A stretch of DNA of 55,374 bases from the NCBI RefSeq assembly GCF_014736495.1, contig NZ_MDUX01000022.1:1-55374 (forward strand), written 5' to 3'. Below the pieces are notes generated by a model. It saw only the letters and a program-made list of their open reading frames with translations. It was not told where the DNA came from and did not search any database. Numbering within the stretch: the first letter of the stretch is position 1; each line of letters opens with the position of its first letter. This DNA comes from Candidatus Dactylopiibacterium carminicum. Lineage in GTDB: Bacteria; Pseudomonadota; Gammaproteobacteria; Burkholderiales; Rhodocyclaceae. Below, one piece after another: positions 28,980 to 37,203 of the stretch. The translations under genes were made by a program, and so were the position numbers.

Positions 28980-30085
28980 CGGTCGCCTGCGATATCCAGT
29001 GAGTAGGTGCCGATGCCGCCGGCTTTTTGCGCAGCGGCCAGGGCGTTGTCCCGTTCGCGGAGCTGCTGCAGGGATTGCGAAAGCCTGGTATTACTCTCGC
29101 GCTGTTTCTGGACGTAGAGGCGCTGCAGTCGCCAGTACCGGTACAGGAAGGCTGCCGACACGTTGGTGATGAGCAGGAAGCACCCCAGCAGCAGCGCGGC
29201 CATCCGGCACAGTTGCTTCCAGCCCTCCAGTACCTCGTCCTTCGACAGGCTCGCGAACGCGAGCATGGGGGCGTTGTCCAGCACCTGGTAGCTGTTGATC
29301 CGGGTGACGTTGTCCAGCGGGCTGGTGGCGATGTAGGTAGCAGCCTTCTCGCCATTGCGCAGATGCTGGCGCAGCGTCTCGCTGACCCGTGTATCACCCG
29401 GCGGCGCAGCCTCCGCACCGCCGGTCTCCGTATGGCGGGCGATGATGCCGAGCCGCGAATCGCGCAGTGTCAGGCTGCCGTTCCTGCCGATGGAGAAACC
29501 GGACAGCATCTTGGTCAGATGCGCCAACGGCAGCGCCGCCAGCACCACGCCAGCGAATTGTCTCTGACCGTCCCGGTAGGCGCGGGCGAATATCAACACC
29601 TGCGTACCGGTGATGCGGCTGAATACCGGGGCACTGACGAACAGAAAATCGGCACTGCCGGCGCTGAGCGCCAGGAAATAGTCGCGATCGGCCACGCTCA
29701 CACTGGCTTCAAGTGTCGTGGCGCCTTGGTGCTGGATGACCGTGCCGTGCCGGTCGGTCACGATCCAGCCATCCGTTTCCTCGAGGATCGCCTTGGTCTG
29801 GGCGATCCGCTTCTGCACATTGGTGGTGGTCAGGTGGCCGCTGCCGGAAAGATCACCCAGTTCGCCCACGAGCGTGTTCAGGTAGAAATCGATCCGTTCG
29901 ACCTGACGGCTGACGTTCTGCTCCAGGGCATAGGCCAGGTTCTGGGTCTGCACCTGGCCCTTGTGGATCTCGATGCCGTACAGGATGTACAGCCCGGCAG
30001 CCACCAACGCGATTCCGAAGGTGTTCACGGCCAGTGCGGTCAGGATGGCCCACAACCGGAGGTTGCGTCTGGCATTGGTGATCAT
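28733..30085 (-). CDS. Membrane sensor half (dCache-like) of the frameshifted GGDEF-EAL protein
   Basis: Begins MITNARRNLRLW with a transmembrane helix (about 12-36), a periplasmic PDC/dCache-like domain (about 40-300, with VADRDYF and VLAALPLAHL as typical pieces), a second transmembrane helix (about 300-320), a short coiled coil and the start of a PAS domain (AQKAGGIGTYSLDIAGDRWTAS). After PESYPHTLEGW (about 28910) the frame is nonsense, while the -1 frame continues the PAS domain. Together the two halves make one inner-membrane c-di-GMP enzyme of about 1,030 residues. Confidence 0.86.
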   Translation of the reverse strand: MITNARRNLRLWAILTALAVNTFGIALVAAGLYILYGIEIHKGQVQTQNLAYALEQNVSRQVERIDFYLNTLVGELGDLSGSGHLTTTNVQKRIAQTKAILEETDGWIVTDRHGTVIQHQGATTLEASVSVADRDYFLALSAGSADFLFVSAPVFSRITGTQVLIFARAYRDGQRQFAGVVLAALPLAHLTKMLSGFSIGRNGSLTLRDSRLGIIARHTETGGAEAAPPGDTRVSETLRQHLRNGEKAATYIATSPLDNVTRINSYQVLDNAPMLAFASLSKDEVLEGWKQLCRMAALLLGCFLLITNVSAAFLYRYWRLQRLYVQKQRESNTRLSQSLQQLRERDNALAAAQKAGGIGTYSLDIAGDRWTASRQLDAMFGIPESYPHTLEGWYSRPTGNKCWTTSGIARSPGASSSIANTGSSGMTINGSSGCMAWASWSWMKQAIPSG

Positions 30086-30212
30086 GCGGGTATGGCTTTC
30101 GTTCGGATTCTGGTGGCTCCTGCCGGCGGGTACTTCTGCAGGCTAGGGTAGCATCGCGCGGTTACGTGCGCTGTCGGGGGCTGCCGCGCCTCTCCCTTCG
30201 AGGCAGATGGCG

Positions 30213-30680
30213 TCACAGGTCGGCCGCATCTTCCCGGAAACGGTATTCGTAGCCCAACTTGCTGTCGCCGCTGAATCCGAGGTCCGCGTAGAACTGGTGG
30301 GCGTCGGTGCGCTTGCGGGAACTCAGCAGCAGCGCCTTGTAGCAGCCTTGCGTGCGGGCATGTTCGAGCGCGGCCTGTATCACGGCACGGCCGAACCCCT
30401 GGCGGCGGTGGTTTGCGGCCGTCACCACGTTTTCGATCACGGCGAAAGATCGTCCGCGTCGGGTCAGGTTGGGCAGGATGGCGAGGCTGCAGGTGGCCAG
30501 CAGCGAATCGCCGGTTTCAGCGACAAGCACTTGCTGGATACCCGTCGCCAGCATCCGGTCCCAGATCAGCCGGGCACTGTCGGCATCGAGTGGGCCGTCT
30601 TCCGGATTCAGCTCGGCGTAGAGTGCCAGCAGACCGGGGAGGTCACGCTTTTCGGCGAAGCGGATGTTCATGACTGTCAT
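30213..30680 (-). CDS. GNAT-family N-acetyltransferase
   Basis: A 155-residue protein with N-terminal MTVMNIRFAEKRDLPGLLALY, the beta4-CoA loop segment AVIENVVTAANHRRQGFGRAVIQ (the RRQGFG pyrophosphate-binding loop) and C-terminal AHQFYADLGF. Substrate is unknown. It stands alone between the c-di-GMP gene and the aminotransferase. Confidence 0.9.
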   Translation of the reverse strand: MTVMNIRFAEKRDLPGLLALYAELNPEDGPLDADSARLIWDRMLATGIQQVLVAETGDSLLATCSLAILPNLTRRGRSFAVIENVVTAANHRRQGFGRAVIQAALEHARTQGCYKALLLSSRKRTDAHQFYADLGFSGDSKLGYEYRFREDAADL

Positions 30681-30809
30681 GACGGAATGCGTCCGTACTG
30701 GACGGACCTCCGAGCATAGCAGCCGCTCATGGACTTACTGTGGCTTCAGGTCAAACCCTCAGCACAACTGCATGAGCACCTCGTCGTGATGGCGGGCGAG
30801 GTGGAGGAG

Positions 30810-32006
30810 TCATGCAGTTTCCCTCGCATGGATGCAATCCGCCAGCAACTCCAGCCCGCGCATCATTTCTTCGGGCGTGGCGCGGCTGTAGTTCAGGCGC
30901 AGGTACTGGCGTCCCTCCGCAGGATCGACGAAGAAGGCTTCGCCGGGCATGAAGGCCACGCCGCGCGCGATGGCCCGGTCCAGCGTGGCGCGCGTGGCCT
31001 CCAACCCGTCGCGCAGCCTGAGCCAGAAGAACAGGCCGCCACACGGCATCGTCCAGTCGGCGATGTCGCCGAAATGGCGTTGCAGTGCCAGCTGCATGGC
31101 ATCGCGGCGCAAGCGGTAGCCCTGGAGCAGACGCTCCAGATCGGCCGTGCGTGCATCGCTGCCCAGCCAGTGCGCGACGGCAGCCTGGCCGGGGCGCTGG
31201 GTATGCAGATCGGCGGCCTGCTTGAGGCGCACGAGGTGCTGCATCAGTGCTGGATGTGCGGCCAGGAAACCCAAGCGCCAGCCAGGCCAGAGGATCTTCG
31301 AAAAGCTGCCGAGATAGATCCAGGGTGCCCGCTGCAGCAGGGCGCAGATCGGCGTCATCGGGTGTGCCACATCCAGCGCCACGCTGCGGTAGGGCTCATC
31401 CTCAATCAGTAGCACGTTGTAGCGGTCCAGCAGGGCTGCCACGGCGACGCGCGCCTCAGGGCTGTAGCAGGCGCCTCCGGGATTCTGGAAGCAGGGAATC
31501 AGGTAGGCTGCGCGTGGCCGCTTCGTTTCCAGCAGATGTTCGAACGCCACCAGATCAGGCCCCTCTGCGCCCAGAGGCACGCACGCCACATCTGCGCCGA
31601 AGAGCTGGAACACCTGCAGCGCGGCGACATAGGTCGGTCCTTCGCAGAGCAGGGGCGTGCCTTCATCGATCAGCAGCTTGGCGGCGAAATCCAGTCCTTG
31701 CTGGGAGCCGGCCAGTGCAAGCACCTGATCCGGCGATACCTTCAGGCCGGTTTCGCCGACCCAGGCGGCAACGGCGGTGCGGTAGGCCGGTTCGCCCTCA
31801 CTGGTGCCGTACTGGTAGAGTTCCGGCTTCGCCGTGGCTGCCACGGGGAGTGCCGGCATCAGGTCCGCCGCGGGCAGGCCGCCAGCGAACGAGATCATGC
31901 CCGGGCGCGCGGCGGCAGCGAGGATGTCCCGTACCAGGGAGGATTTCAGGCGTGCGGTACGGCTGGCCAGTTGCAGCGGCTGGGCATGCTCCACGGTTCT
32001 CTCCAT
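30810..32006 (-). CDS. PLP-dependent aminotransferase (class I/II, MocR/2-aminoadipate aminotransferase-like)
   Basis: A 398-residue fold-type I aminotransferase. The PLP lysine is in GSFSKILWPGWRLG, with NPGG (FQNPGGACYSPEAR) and IEDEPYR as the other cofactor motifs and a substrate Arg in the C-terminal LRLNYSR. It resembles the aminotransferase domain of MocR regulators and LysN-type enzymes; substrate is not evident. ATG at 32006 is chosen; TTG at 32015 would add three residues. It is divergent from a marR gene across 50 bases containing twin operators, so it is probably the MarR target. Confidence 0.9.
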   Translation of the reverse strand: MERTVEHAQPLQLASRTARLKSSLVRDILAAAARPGMISFAGGLPAADLMPALPVAATAKPELYQYGTSEGEPAYRTAVAAWVGETGLKVSPDQVLALAGSQQGLDFAAKLLIDEGTPLLCEGPTYVAALQVFQLFGADVACVPLGAEGPDLVAFEHLLETKRPRAAYLIPCFQNPGGACYSPEARVAVAALLDRYNVLLIEDEPYRSVALDVAHPMTPICALLQRAPWIYLGSFSKILWPGWRLGFLAAHPALMQHLVRLKQAADLHTQRPGQAAVAHWLGSDARTADLERLLQGYRLRRDAMQLALQRHFGDIADWTMPCGGLFFWLRLRDGLEATRATLDRAIARGVAFMPGEAFFVDPAEGRQYLRLNYSRATPEEMMRGLELLADCIHARETA

Positions 32007-32010
32007 AAAG

Positions 32011-32065
32011 GTCAATTGACTTGACCAATATGATTCTGTGATCCTGAAAAGTCAATATGGTTGAC
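32011..32065. promoter_or_regulatory. Twin GTCAA-N5-TTGAC operators in the aminotransferase/marR gap
   Basis: GTCAA-TTGAC-TTGAC (32011-32025, extended to GGTCAA/TTGACC) and GTCAA-TATGG-TTGAC (32051-32065) are the same 5-5-5 inverted repeat, with centres 40 bases apart, about four helical turns. The first touches the aminotransferase start and the second covers the marR start codon. Dimeric MarR binding with autorepression and repression of the divergent gene is the natural reading. Neither gene has a visible Shine-Dalgarno, so the transcripts may be leaderless. Confidence 0.75.
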
Positions 32066-32503
32066 GTAAATCTGCTGCCCGGCGATGACGATCCGTTTGC
32101 GCCCATCGAACTGATCTTCTATGCGTTCCGGGCCTTCACCGCGAAACCGGATGCCATCCTGGCCGAACGTGGCCTGGCGCGTCTGCATCACCGCATCCTG
32201 TATTTCGTGGCGCGTCATCCAGGGCGACGCGTCAGCGATCTGCTGGCCATCCTGGGGGTGAGCAAGCAGGCCCTGCACGGGCCGCTCAAGCAACTGGTGG
32301 CGATGGGACTGGTGGAGGTTTCGCCCGATCCGGGCGATGGTCGCGCACGCTGCCTGTCGCTGAGCAGTGAAGGGGCCGAACTCGAAGCCCGCCTGTCGCA
32401 GACCCAGCGCGAGCTGCTCGAACGCGTGTTCGCCGAGCAGGGTGAGGCTGCCGAGCTGGCCTGGCGCAAGGTCATGCGCGGGCTGGCGGGCAGCGCTCCG
32501 TGA
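32057..32503 (+). CDS. MarR-family transcriptional regulator
   Basis: A 148-residue winged-helix protein with helix-turn-helix RRVSDLLAILGVSKQALHGPLKQLVAMGLVEVSPDPGDGRARCLSL split as recognition helix and wing. MarR dimers release DNA on binding small aromatic or other ligands. It is divergent from the aminotransferase and overlaps its own operator copy at 32051-32065, consistent with autoregulation. Confidence 0.92.
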   Translation: MVDVNLLPGDDDPFAPIELIFYAFRAFTAKPDAILAERGLARLHHRILYFVARHPGRRVSDLLAILGVSKQALHGPLKQLVAMGLVEVSPDPGDGRARCLSLSSEGAELEARLSQTQRELLERVFAEQGEAAELAWRKVMRGLAGSAP

Positions 32504-32527
32504 GGGCTGCCCGGTGTAATCCGTGCT

Positions 32528-33055
32528 TCAGCTGATCGGTACGATGATGGCGACGCGGCGGTTCTGTGCGCGCCCGTTTTCATTGCTGTTGTCTGCGACC
32601 GGGTGGGCGCTGCCGAGCCCGCTTTGCTGGATGTTTGCGTACGGGATACCCTGCTCGGCGATGGCGCGTGCCACGGCCTCGGCACGGCGCTGGGACAGGC
32701 GCAGGTTGTAGCTTTCGCCTCCCGTGTTGTCGGTGTGGCCCTCGATGCTGAGCTTGTCGATATCCGCTTCGATCAGGGTCTGCGCGATCCTGGCGATGGT
32801 GGCCTGGGAGCGGGCACCCAGGTGATCGGAGTCGGTGTCGAACAGGATGCGGCTATCCAGATCCAGCGCCCAACCGCCGTCCGTGAGCCGGAACCCGGCG
32901 CGCACGAGCGCGGCGACCTGGCGCTCCTGCAGGCTTGCCCTGGCGAGGGGCGCGGCAGGCGGCGTCTGGCAGGCAGTGAGCGCTGCCAGCAGCAATGTTC
33001 CCGCGAACAGGTTCAGGCGAGCGGGCAGTCCGGCGAGGGTCGGAAGGGATCTCAT
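32528..33055 (-). CDS. yfiB: YfiB-like OmpA-family lipoprotein
   Basis: A 175-residue outer-membrane lipoprotein: signal ending LLLAALTAC and an OmpA-like peptidoglycan-binding domain (about 65-175, with IEGHTDNTGGESYNLRLSQRRAEAVA and NRRVAII). In the YfiBNR system YfiB binds peptidoglycan and sequesters YfiR, releasing YfiN. It overlaps yfiN by four bases as the last gene of yfiR-yfiN-yfiB. Confidence 0.9.
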   Translation of the reverse strand: MRSLPTLAGLPARLNLFAGTLLLAALTACQTPPAAPLARASLQERQVAALVRAGFRLTDGGWALDLDSRILFDTDSDHLGARSQATIARIAQTLIEADIDKLSIEGHTDNTGGESYNLRLSQRRAEAVARAIAEQGIPYANIQQSGLGSAHPVADNSNENGRAQNRRVAIIVPIS

Positions 33056-34314
33056 GAGCTTTCTCCAGGCGAGGCATCCGCGTCGGAAGCCTCACGCTTG
33101 GCGCGCTTGGCCCGGTACATCGCCTGATCCGCCACGCGCAGCAATGCTTCGCCGTTGGCGGCGTGCGTCGGGAAGACGGCGATGCCGACACTGATGCCGG
33201 GGCGCACGATGACGCCCGGTTTGAGCTGCATCGGTGCGGAGACGGCACTTTCGATCTTTCGTGCGACACGCTCCGCATCGACGCTGTCATGCAGCGGGGC
33301 GAGCAGAATAGCGAATTCATCGCCCCCCAGGCGGGCAACGAGATCGCTGTCGCGAACTGTGTCACGAAGTCGGCGCGCTACCTCCACCAGCAGTACGTCA
33401 CCGGCGGCATGGCCGTGGGTGTCGTTGATCTCCTTGAAGCGATCATTGTCCAGATAGAGGATGCCGATCTGGTGATGCTCGCGCGCGGCCGCAGCAATCG
33501 CGGTATCCAGGAACTCGTGAAAATAGGCTCGATTGGCGAGCCCGGTCAGGCTGTCGTGCAGTGCGAGGTGGGAGAGCGTGGAGTTGGCCTGTTCCAGCCG
33601 GCGTTGGCGTGCCAGCAGTTCGGTGTTGCGCTCCTCCAGTTCGTCGAACAGGGCGTTGAAATCCTTGCCCAGCTGGTCGAACTCGGTCACTTCGAACGAT
33701 GGCAGGCGCTGGCTGAAATCCTTGCGGATGCGTGCTTCGTGTGTCATGGACGAGAGCGCATCGAGCTGCGATACCAGGCGCTTTTCCACGCGCGTGGCGA
33801 AGCTGCGCGCGGCCAGCAACACGATGCTCAGGCCGAGGATGCCGGCAACCACCACGCGGAAGAAGAATGCGGTGACGAAGTCGCCGCTGTCGCGGATGCG
33901 CACTTCGCCGAGCAGGCGGTTTTCCAGTTTGATTTCCGTGCGCGCTTGGACAGGGGGCAAGGCCTTGACCAGCATCACGCTGATCCGGCCCATGCCGTCG
34001 GTCCTGCTTCGCTGGTAGCGGGCGAATTCACGGCCGTCGGGCAGGTGGATGGCTGCTTCCAGCAAGTGTTCGCGCAGCGCGATCTGCTCCAGGATCTCGT
34101 AAGCCGTACGGCTGTCGGTGAACATCACCGAGGCCTCGCTGGTGTAGGCGATGGTACGGGCGATCAGCTCCAGGTTCCTGTCCTGCTGCGCACGCAGAGT
34201 GATGAAAGCCAGTGTGGCAAGTGACAGCGCGGCAAGCGTGAGGGCCAGCAGGGTGGTGCCGAAGTAGGTGCGGCGCAATGCACGGAACAGCGTGATGCGG
34301 TGCGGGTTGCTCAT
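33052..34314 (-). CDS. yfiN: YfiN/TpbB-type membrane diguanylate cyclase
   Basis: A 420-residue inner-membrane protein: TM1 (about 17-40), a periplasmic CHASE8-type domain (about 45-145, SEASVMFTD and RTAYEILEQIALREHL), TM2 (about 150-172), a HAMP-like linker with coiled coil, and a GGDEF domain (GGDEF at about 330-334) with an RDSD inhibitory site upstream. It makes c-di-GMP and is repressed through its periplasmic domain by YfiR. It overlaps yfiR and yfiB by four bases each. Confidence 0.93.
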   Translation of the reverse strand: MSNPHRITLFRALRRTYFGTTLLALTLAALSLATLAFITLRAQQDRNLELIARTIAYTSEASVMFTDSRTAYEILEQIALREHLLEAAIHLPDGREFARYQRSRTDGMGRISVMLVKALPPVQARTEIKLENRLLGEVRIRDSGDFVTAFFFRVVVAGILGLSIVLLAARSFATRVEKRLVSQLDALSSMTHEARIRKDFSQRLPSFEVTEFDQLGKDFNALFDELEERNTELLARQRRLEQANSTLSHLALHDSLTGLANRAYFHEFLDTAIAAAAREHHQIGILYLDNDRFKEINDTHGHAAGDVLLVEVARRLRDTVRDSDLVARLGGDEFAILLAPLHDSVDAERVARKIESAVSAPMQLKPGVIVRPGISVGIAVFPTHAANGEALLRVADQAMYRAKRAKREASDADASPGESS

Positions 34315-34877
34315 GAGCCGATCTCCCGCAGTTGCCGCGACAGCCGGAATACCTGGGGATTGATGCGCAGGGGGCTGCGCGAGACGGCATCCAGACTCAC
34401 CGAGAAGCGGGTGTTGCCGTCAGCCTTTTCCAGACAGAACATGCCGCCCGCCGAGCAGAAATCCTGGCCTTCGATGCTCAGGACGGGCTTGCCGGCGATC
34501 TGGCGCAGGATCCGCTCGGTGGCTGGCAGGGCCTGGGTGCCGAAATAGAGCAGATCGCAGCGGCTGGCCGCCTCGTTCGGTGTGTCCAGCTTGAGCATCA
34601 CGCTGTTGTGCTCGGGCTCGATCCAGTCGGACGACCGCTGGATGGCCTCGGCCTGCGTGGTCTGGCCGATGAAGCAGACGCGCAGCGGCGAAGGCTGCAC
34701 CGGCCAGCGCGTGTAGCTGACGATGCCCCAGACGATGGCGGCATGCGAAGTCTGTGCTTCGGTCAGGCGAGGGGGATCCGACGCCCATGCGCCCGGCATC
34801 GCCATCAGGCAGAAAAACAGTATCCCGTGCAGTACGCGCGACAAGGGCAGAGACTTCCAGACATGAGGGTTGATCAC
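34311..34877 (-). CDS. yfiR: YfiR-family periplasmic repressor of the diguanylate cyclase
   Basis: A 188-residue protein with a signal peptide (to about residue 33, MPGAWAS), followed by a YfiR (DUF4154) domain: SYTRWPVQPSPLRVCFIG, CDLLYFGTQALPATE and SIEGQDFCSAGGMFCLEK. Four cysteines in the pattern of the two YfiR disulfides are visible (CF, CD, CS, CL). The GTG at 34877 is the likeliest start. It is the first gene of yfiR-yfiN-yfiB and holds YfiN inactive in the periplasm. Confidence 0.9.
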   Translation of the reverse strand: MINPHVWKSLPLSRVLHGILFFCLMAMPGAWASDPPRLTEAQTSHAAIVWGIVSYTRWPVQPSPLRVCFIGQTTQAEAIQRSSDWIEPEHNSVMLKLDTPNEAASRCDLLYFGTQALPATERILRQIAGKPVLSIEGQDFCSAGGMFCLEKADGNTRFSVSLDAVSRSPLRINPQVFRLSRQLREIGS

Positions 34878-35050
34878 AGTCGTACAGGTCCGGAAAGCGG
34901 GTTGGATGATGTCAGCCTGTTACGGGCCGCGAGTTTAGCGCCTGGAATGGCCGGACGATATGTCAGTATGGTTCAGCGCATGTCTTGCTGCCGCAGGCCT
35001 GCTGCGGAGGCTTACTTGACGGCGGCAATGCGTCTGAGCAGATCGGCGTA

Positions 35051-35998
35051 TCAATTGCCGTACTTGTCGCGCACGGCTTGTGTGGCTTTGTAGAACGCCT
35101 GCCTGTCGACATCGGTGACGATCACGACGCCGGCGGATTTCATGCGCAGGGTGTCCAGTGCCACGCGCTTGATCCACAACTCGCGCTCTTTCAACTGCGT
35201 TTCACGCGCGAGCTTCCGGATCAGGGCCCGGTCTTCCGGGGACAGCTTGTTCCATTGAAGTTTCGAGAACACCAGTAATTCGGGCACGATGAGGTGTTCG
35301 GTGAAACTGAATACGCGGGTGATGGACAGATGGCCGGCGCTGACGTAGGACGAGACATTGTTTTCCGCACCATCCACGACGCCGGTTTGCAGCGCGTTGT
35401 AGACCTCGTTCCAGCCCAGTGCGATGCCTGAGCCACCCATGGCATTCAGCGTCTCGATGAAGAGCGGATTGCCGATCATGCGGATTTTCTGCCCTGCCAG
35501 ATCGAGGGGGGAGCGTATCGGCTTTCTGGCGTAGAGGCTGCGTGCGCCGGCATCCATCCAGCCCAGGGCGACGAGATTGGCCGTGCTGTCGGTGATGCGG
35601 TCGAGCAGTTCGTCGCCGATCTCTCCGTCGATGACCTTGCGCATGTGCGCTTCATCGCGGAAGACAAAGGGAAGATTGAATACATCCACTTCCGGCACCA
35701 CTACGCCGACTGGCCCCAGGGAGACGCGCAGCATGTCGAGCGTTCCTGCCTGGGTCTGCGCGATCATGGATTTTTCGTCGCCAAGTTCACCGTTCGGGAA
35801 AACCTTGAGCGTCAGGCGGTTGCCGGTTGCCGCCGCGAGTTTCCTGCCCAGATCCTGCACGGCCAGCACCGTCGGATAACCCTCGGGCTGGCTGTCGCCT
35901 GAACGGAGTTCGAGTGCTCCAGCCGGCGCAGTAGCCAGCAGCGCTACGGTAACTAGGGCGCTCAGGAGGGCTTTGGGGCGCGTCATGCGTTTCGTCAT
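35051..35998 (-). CDS. TRAP-type substrate-binding protein (DctP family), with a slightly early stop
   Basis: A 315-residue periplasmic binding protein with signal peptide (cleaved near ATAPAGA-LEL) and the DctP core: DLAGQKIRMIGN with the ligand arginine, and ALQTGVVDGAENN. The frame ends at TGA (35051-35053) after RDKYGN, but in the same frame the next codons read YADLLRRIAAVK and then TAA at 35012, the normal end of such proteins, so 13 codons appear cut off by one substitution. No DctQ/DctM genes are nearby. It lies between yfiR and the parvulin gene on the same strand. Confidence 0.88.
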   Translation of the reverse strand: MTKRMTRPKALLSALVTVALLATAPAGALELRSGDSQPEGYPTVLAVQDLGRKLAAATGNRLTLKVFPNGELGDEKSMIAQTQAGTLDMLRVSLGPVGVVVPEVDVFNLPFVFRDEAHMRKVIDGEIGDELLDRITDSTANLVALGWMDAGARSLYARKPIRSPLDLAGQKIRMIGNPLFIETLNAMGGSGIALGWNEVYNALQTGVVDGAENNVSSYVSAGHLSITRVFSFTEHLIVPELLVFSKLQWNKLSPEDRALIRKLARETQLKERELWIKRVALDTLRMKSAGVVIVTDVDRQAFYKATQAVRDKYGN

Positions 35999-36137
35999 CA
36001 CGCGTCCCCGTGCTGGAAATGAATGTCCGGTCAATGCCATGAGGTTGGAGTACTGGATCACGCATCAGGAGGGTTGGAGTTTGCCAATTCTCGCTGAGGT
36101 ATCCAGGGTAAAACAAGAATTCCGGACGTTTCCGATC

Positions 36138-36959
36138 TCAATACTGGATCTTCGCTCCTGCCCTGAGGGATTCGACGTGCTGTTTCAGGCGTGCGGATTC
36201 TGCGTCTTTCCTCAAGGCATTCTTCAGATTGGTGAAGGACGGTACCGTCAGCGGGCGGCTGTCTTCCAGCCAGATCACGTGGTAGCCGAACTCGGTCTTG
36301 ACCGGTTTGCTGCTGTAGTGCCCCTTGCCGAGTTTGGCGAGGGCATCTCCGAAAGGCTTGGCATAACGCGTGCGGCTGCTCCAGCCGAGATCGCCGCCCC
36401 GGGCGCGCGTGACCCCGTCGAGCGATTGGCTGGCGAGCTCCTCGAATGTCGCGCCGCCGTCCAGCCTGTCGATGACGGCCTTGGCGGCGGCTTCGTCGGC
36501 AAGCAGGATGTGGCGCGCCTTGTATTCGGTGTTGCCGCCCTTGGCCCGATAGGTCTCGTAGGTTCGCTTCAACTCCGCGTCCGTGACCGGATGCCGTTTG
36601 AGGTAATCGTCGAGATAGGCGCGTGTGACGATGGTCTGCCGTGTCGCCTCGGCCTGGAGCTGCAGCCGTTTCACTGCGGCGTCGGCTTCCGCCGCGACCT
36701 GTGGGCGCTTGTCGAAACCGGCCGCCTGCGCGGCCTGGAACGCCAGTTCGCGAACGATCAGTTCCTTGCGCAGGGTGCCGGTCATGTCCGGCGTGGCGGA
36801 CATGCCATTGGCCATGGCCTGCGCCGCGAATATTTCTGCCAGGGCACGGGAGATCGCTACGCCATTCACCGTGGCGATCGGCTCGTCGGCGGCCATTGCG
36901 GCAGCCGGCAGGATGATCGCCGCCAGGGCGCAGATCATCTGTTTCGGAATTCCATGCAT
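36138..36959 (-). CDS. Periplasmic parvulin-type peptidyl-prolyl isomerase
   Basis: A 273-residue protein with a signal peptide (MHGIPKQMICALAA... ending AMAA, about residues 1-23), a SurA-N-like helical region (about 30-125) and a PPIC rotamase domain (about 140-230: KARHILLADEAAAKAVIDRL, GGDLGWSSRTRYAKPF, KTEFGYHVIWLED). It would assist folding of exported proteins, like PrsA/PpiD-type foldases. Start at 36959 is chosen because it gives the signal peptide. Monocistronic. Confidence 0.9.
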   Translation of the reverse strand: MHGIPKQMICALAAIILPAAAMAADEPIATVNGVAISRALAEIFAAQAMANGMSATPDMTGTLRKELIVRELAFQAAQAAGFDKRPQVAAEADAAVKRLQLQAEATRQTIVTRAYLDDYLKRHPVTDAELKRTYETYRAKGGNTEYKARHILLADEAAAKAVIDRLDGGATFEELASQSLDGVTRARGGDLGWSSRTRYAKPFGDALAKLGKGHYSSKPVKTEFGYHVIWLEDSRPLTVPSFTNLKNALRKDAESARLKQHVESLRAGAKIQY

Positions 36960-37203
36960 GAGAACGAGTCCTTGGACGCAGGATGTGCGGCATGCGTGGA
37001 TGACGCGGGCGTTGCAGCGCCATCCGGGTTGAAACGGGAAAGGACGCCCCGGATTGCGTCGGGGGCGTTCCGGCAAGTGCCGGCAGTCGTCTGCTCAATG
37101 CCTTCTCTGCGGACCCCAAAGGGACCGTCATGTGGGGCGGGCCGGAGCCCGCCGCCGGGGTGCGTGTGATCGCACCGTTCATGACATACGGCAGAGCAGG
37201 TTC

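Noticed and set aside
35012..35053. Possible selenocysteine or programmed readthrough at the TGA in the TRAP binding protein
   Set aside because: No SECIS-like hairpin directly after the TGA and no Cys/Sec position known in DctP proteins; a point mutation is simpler.
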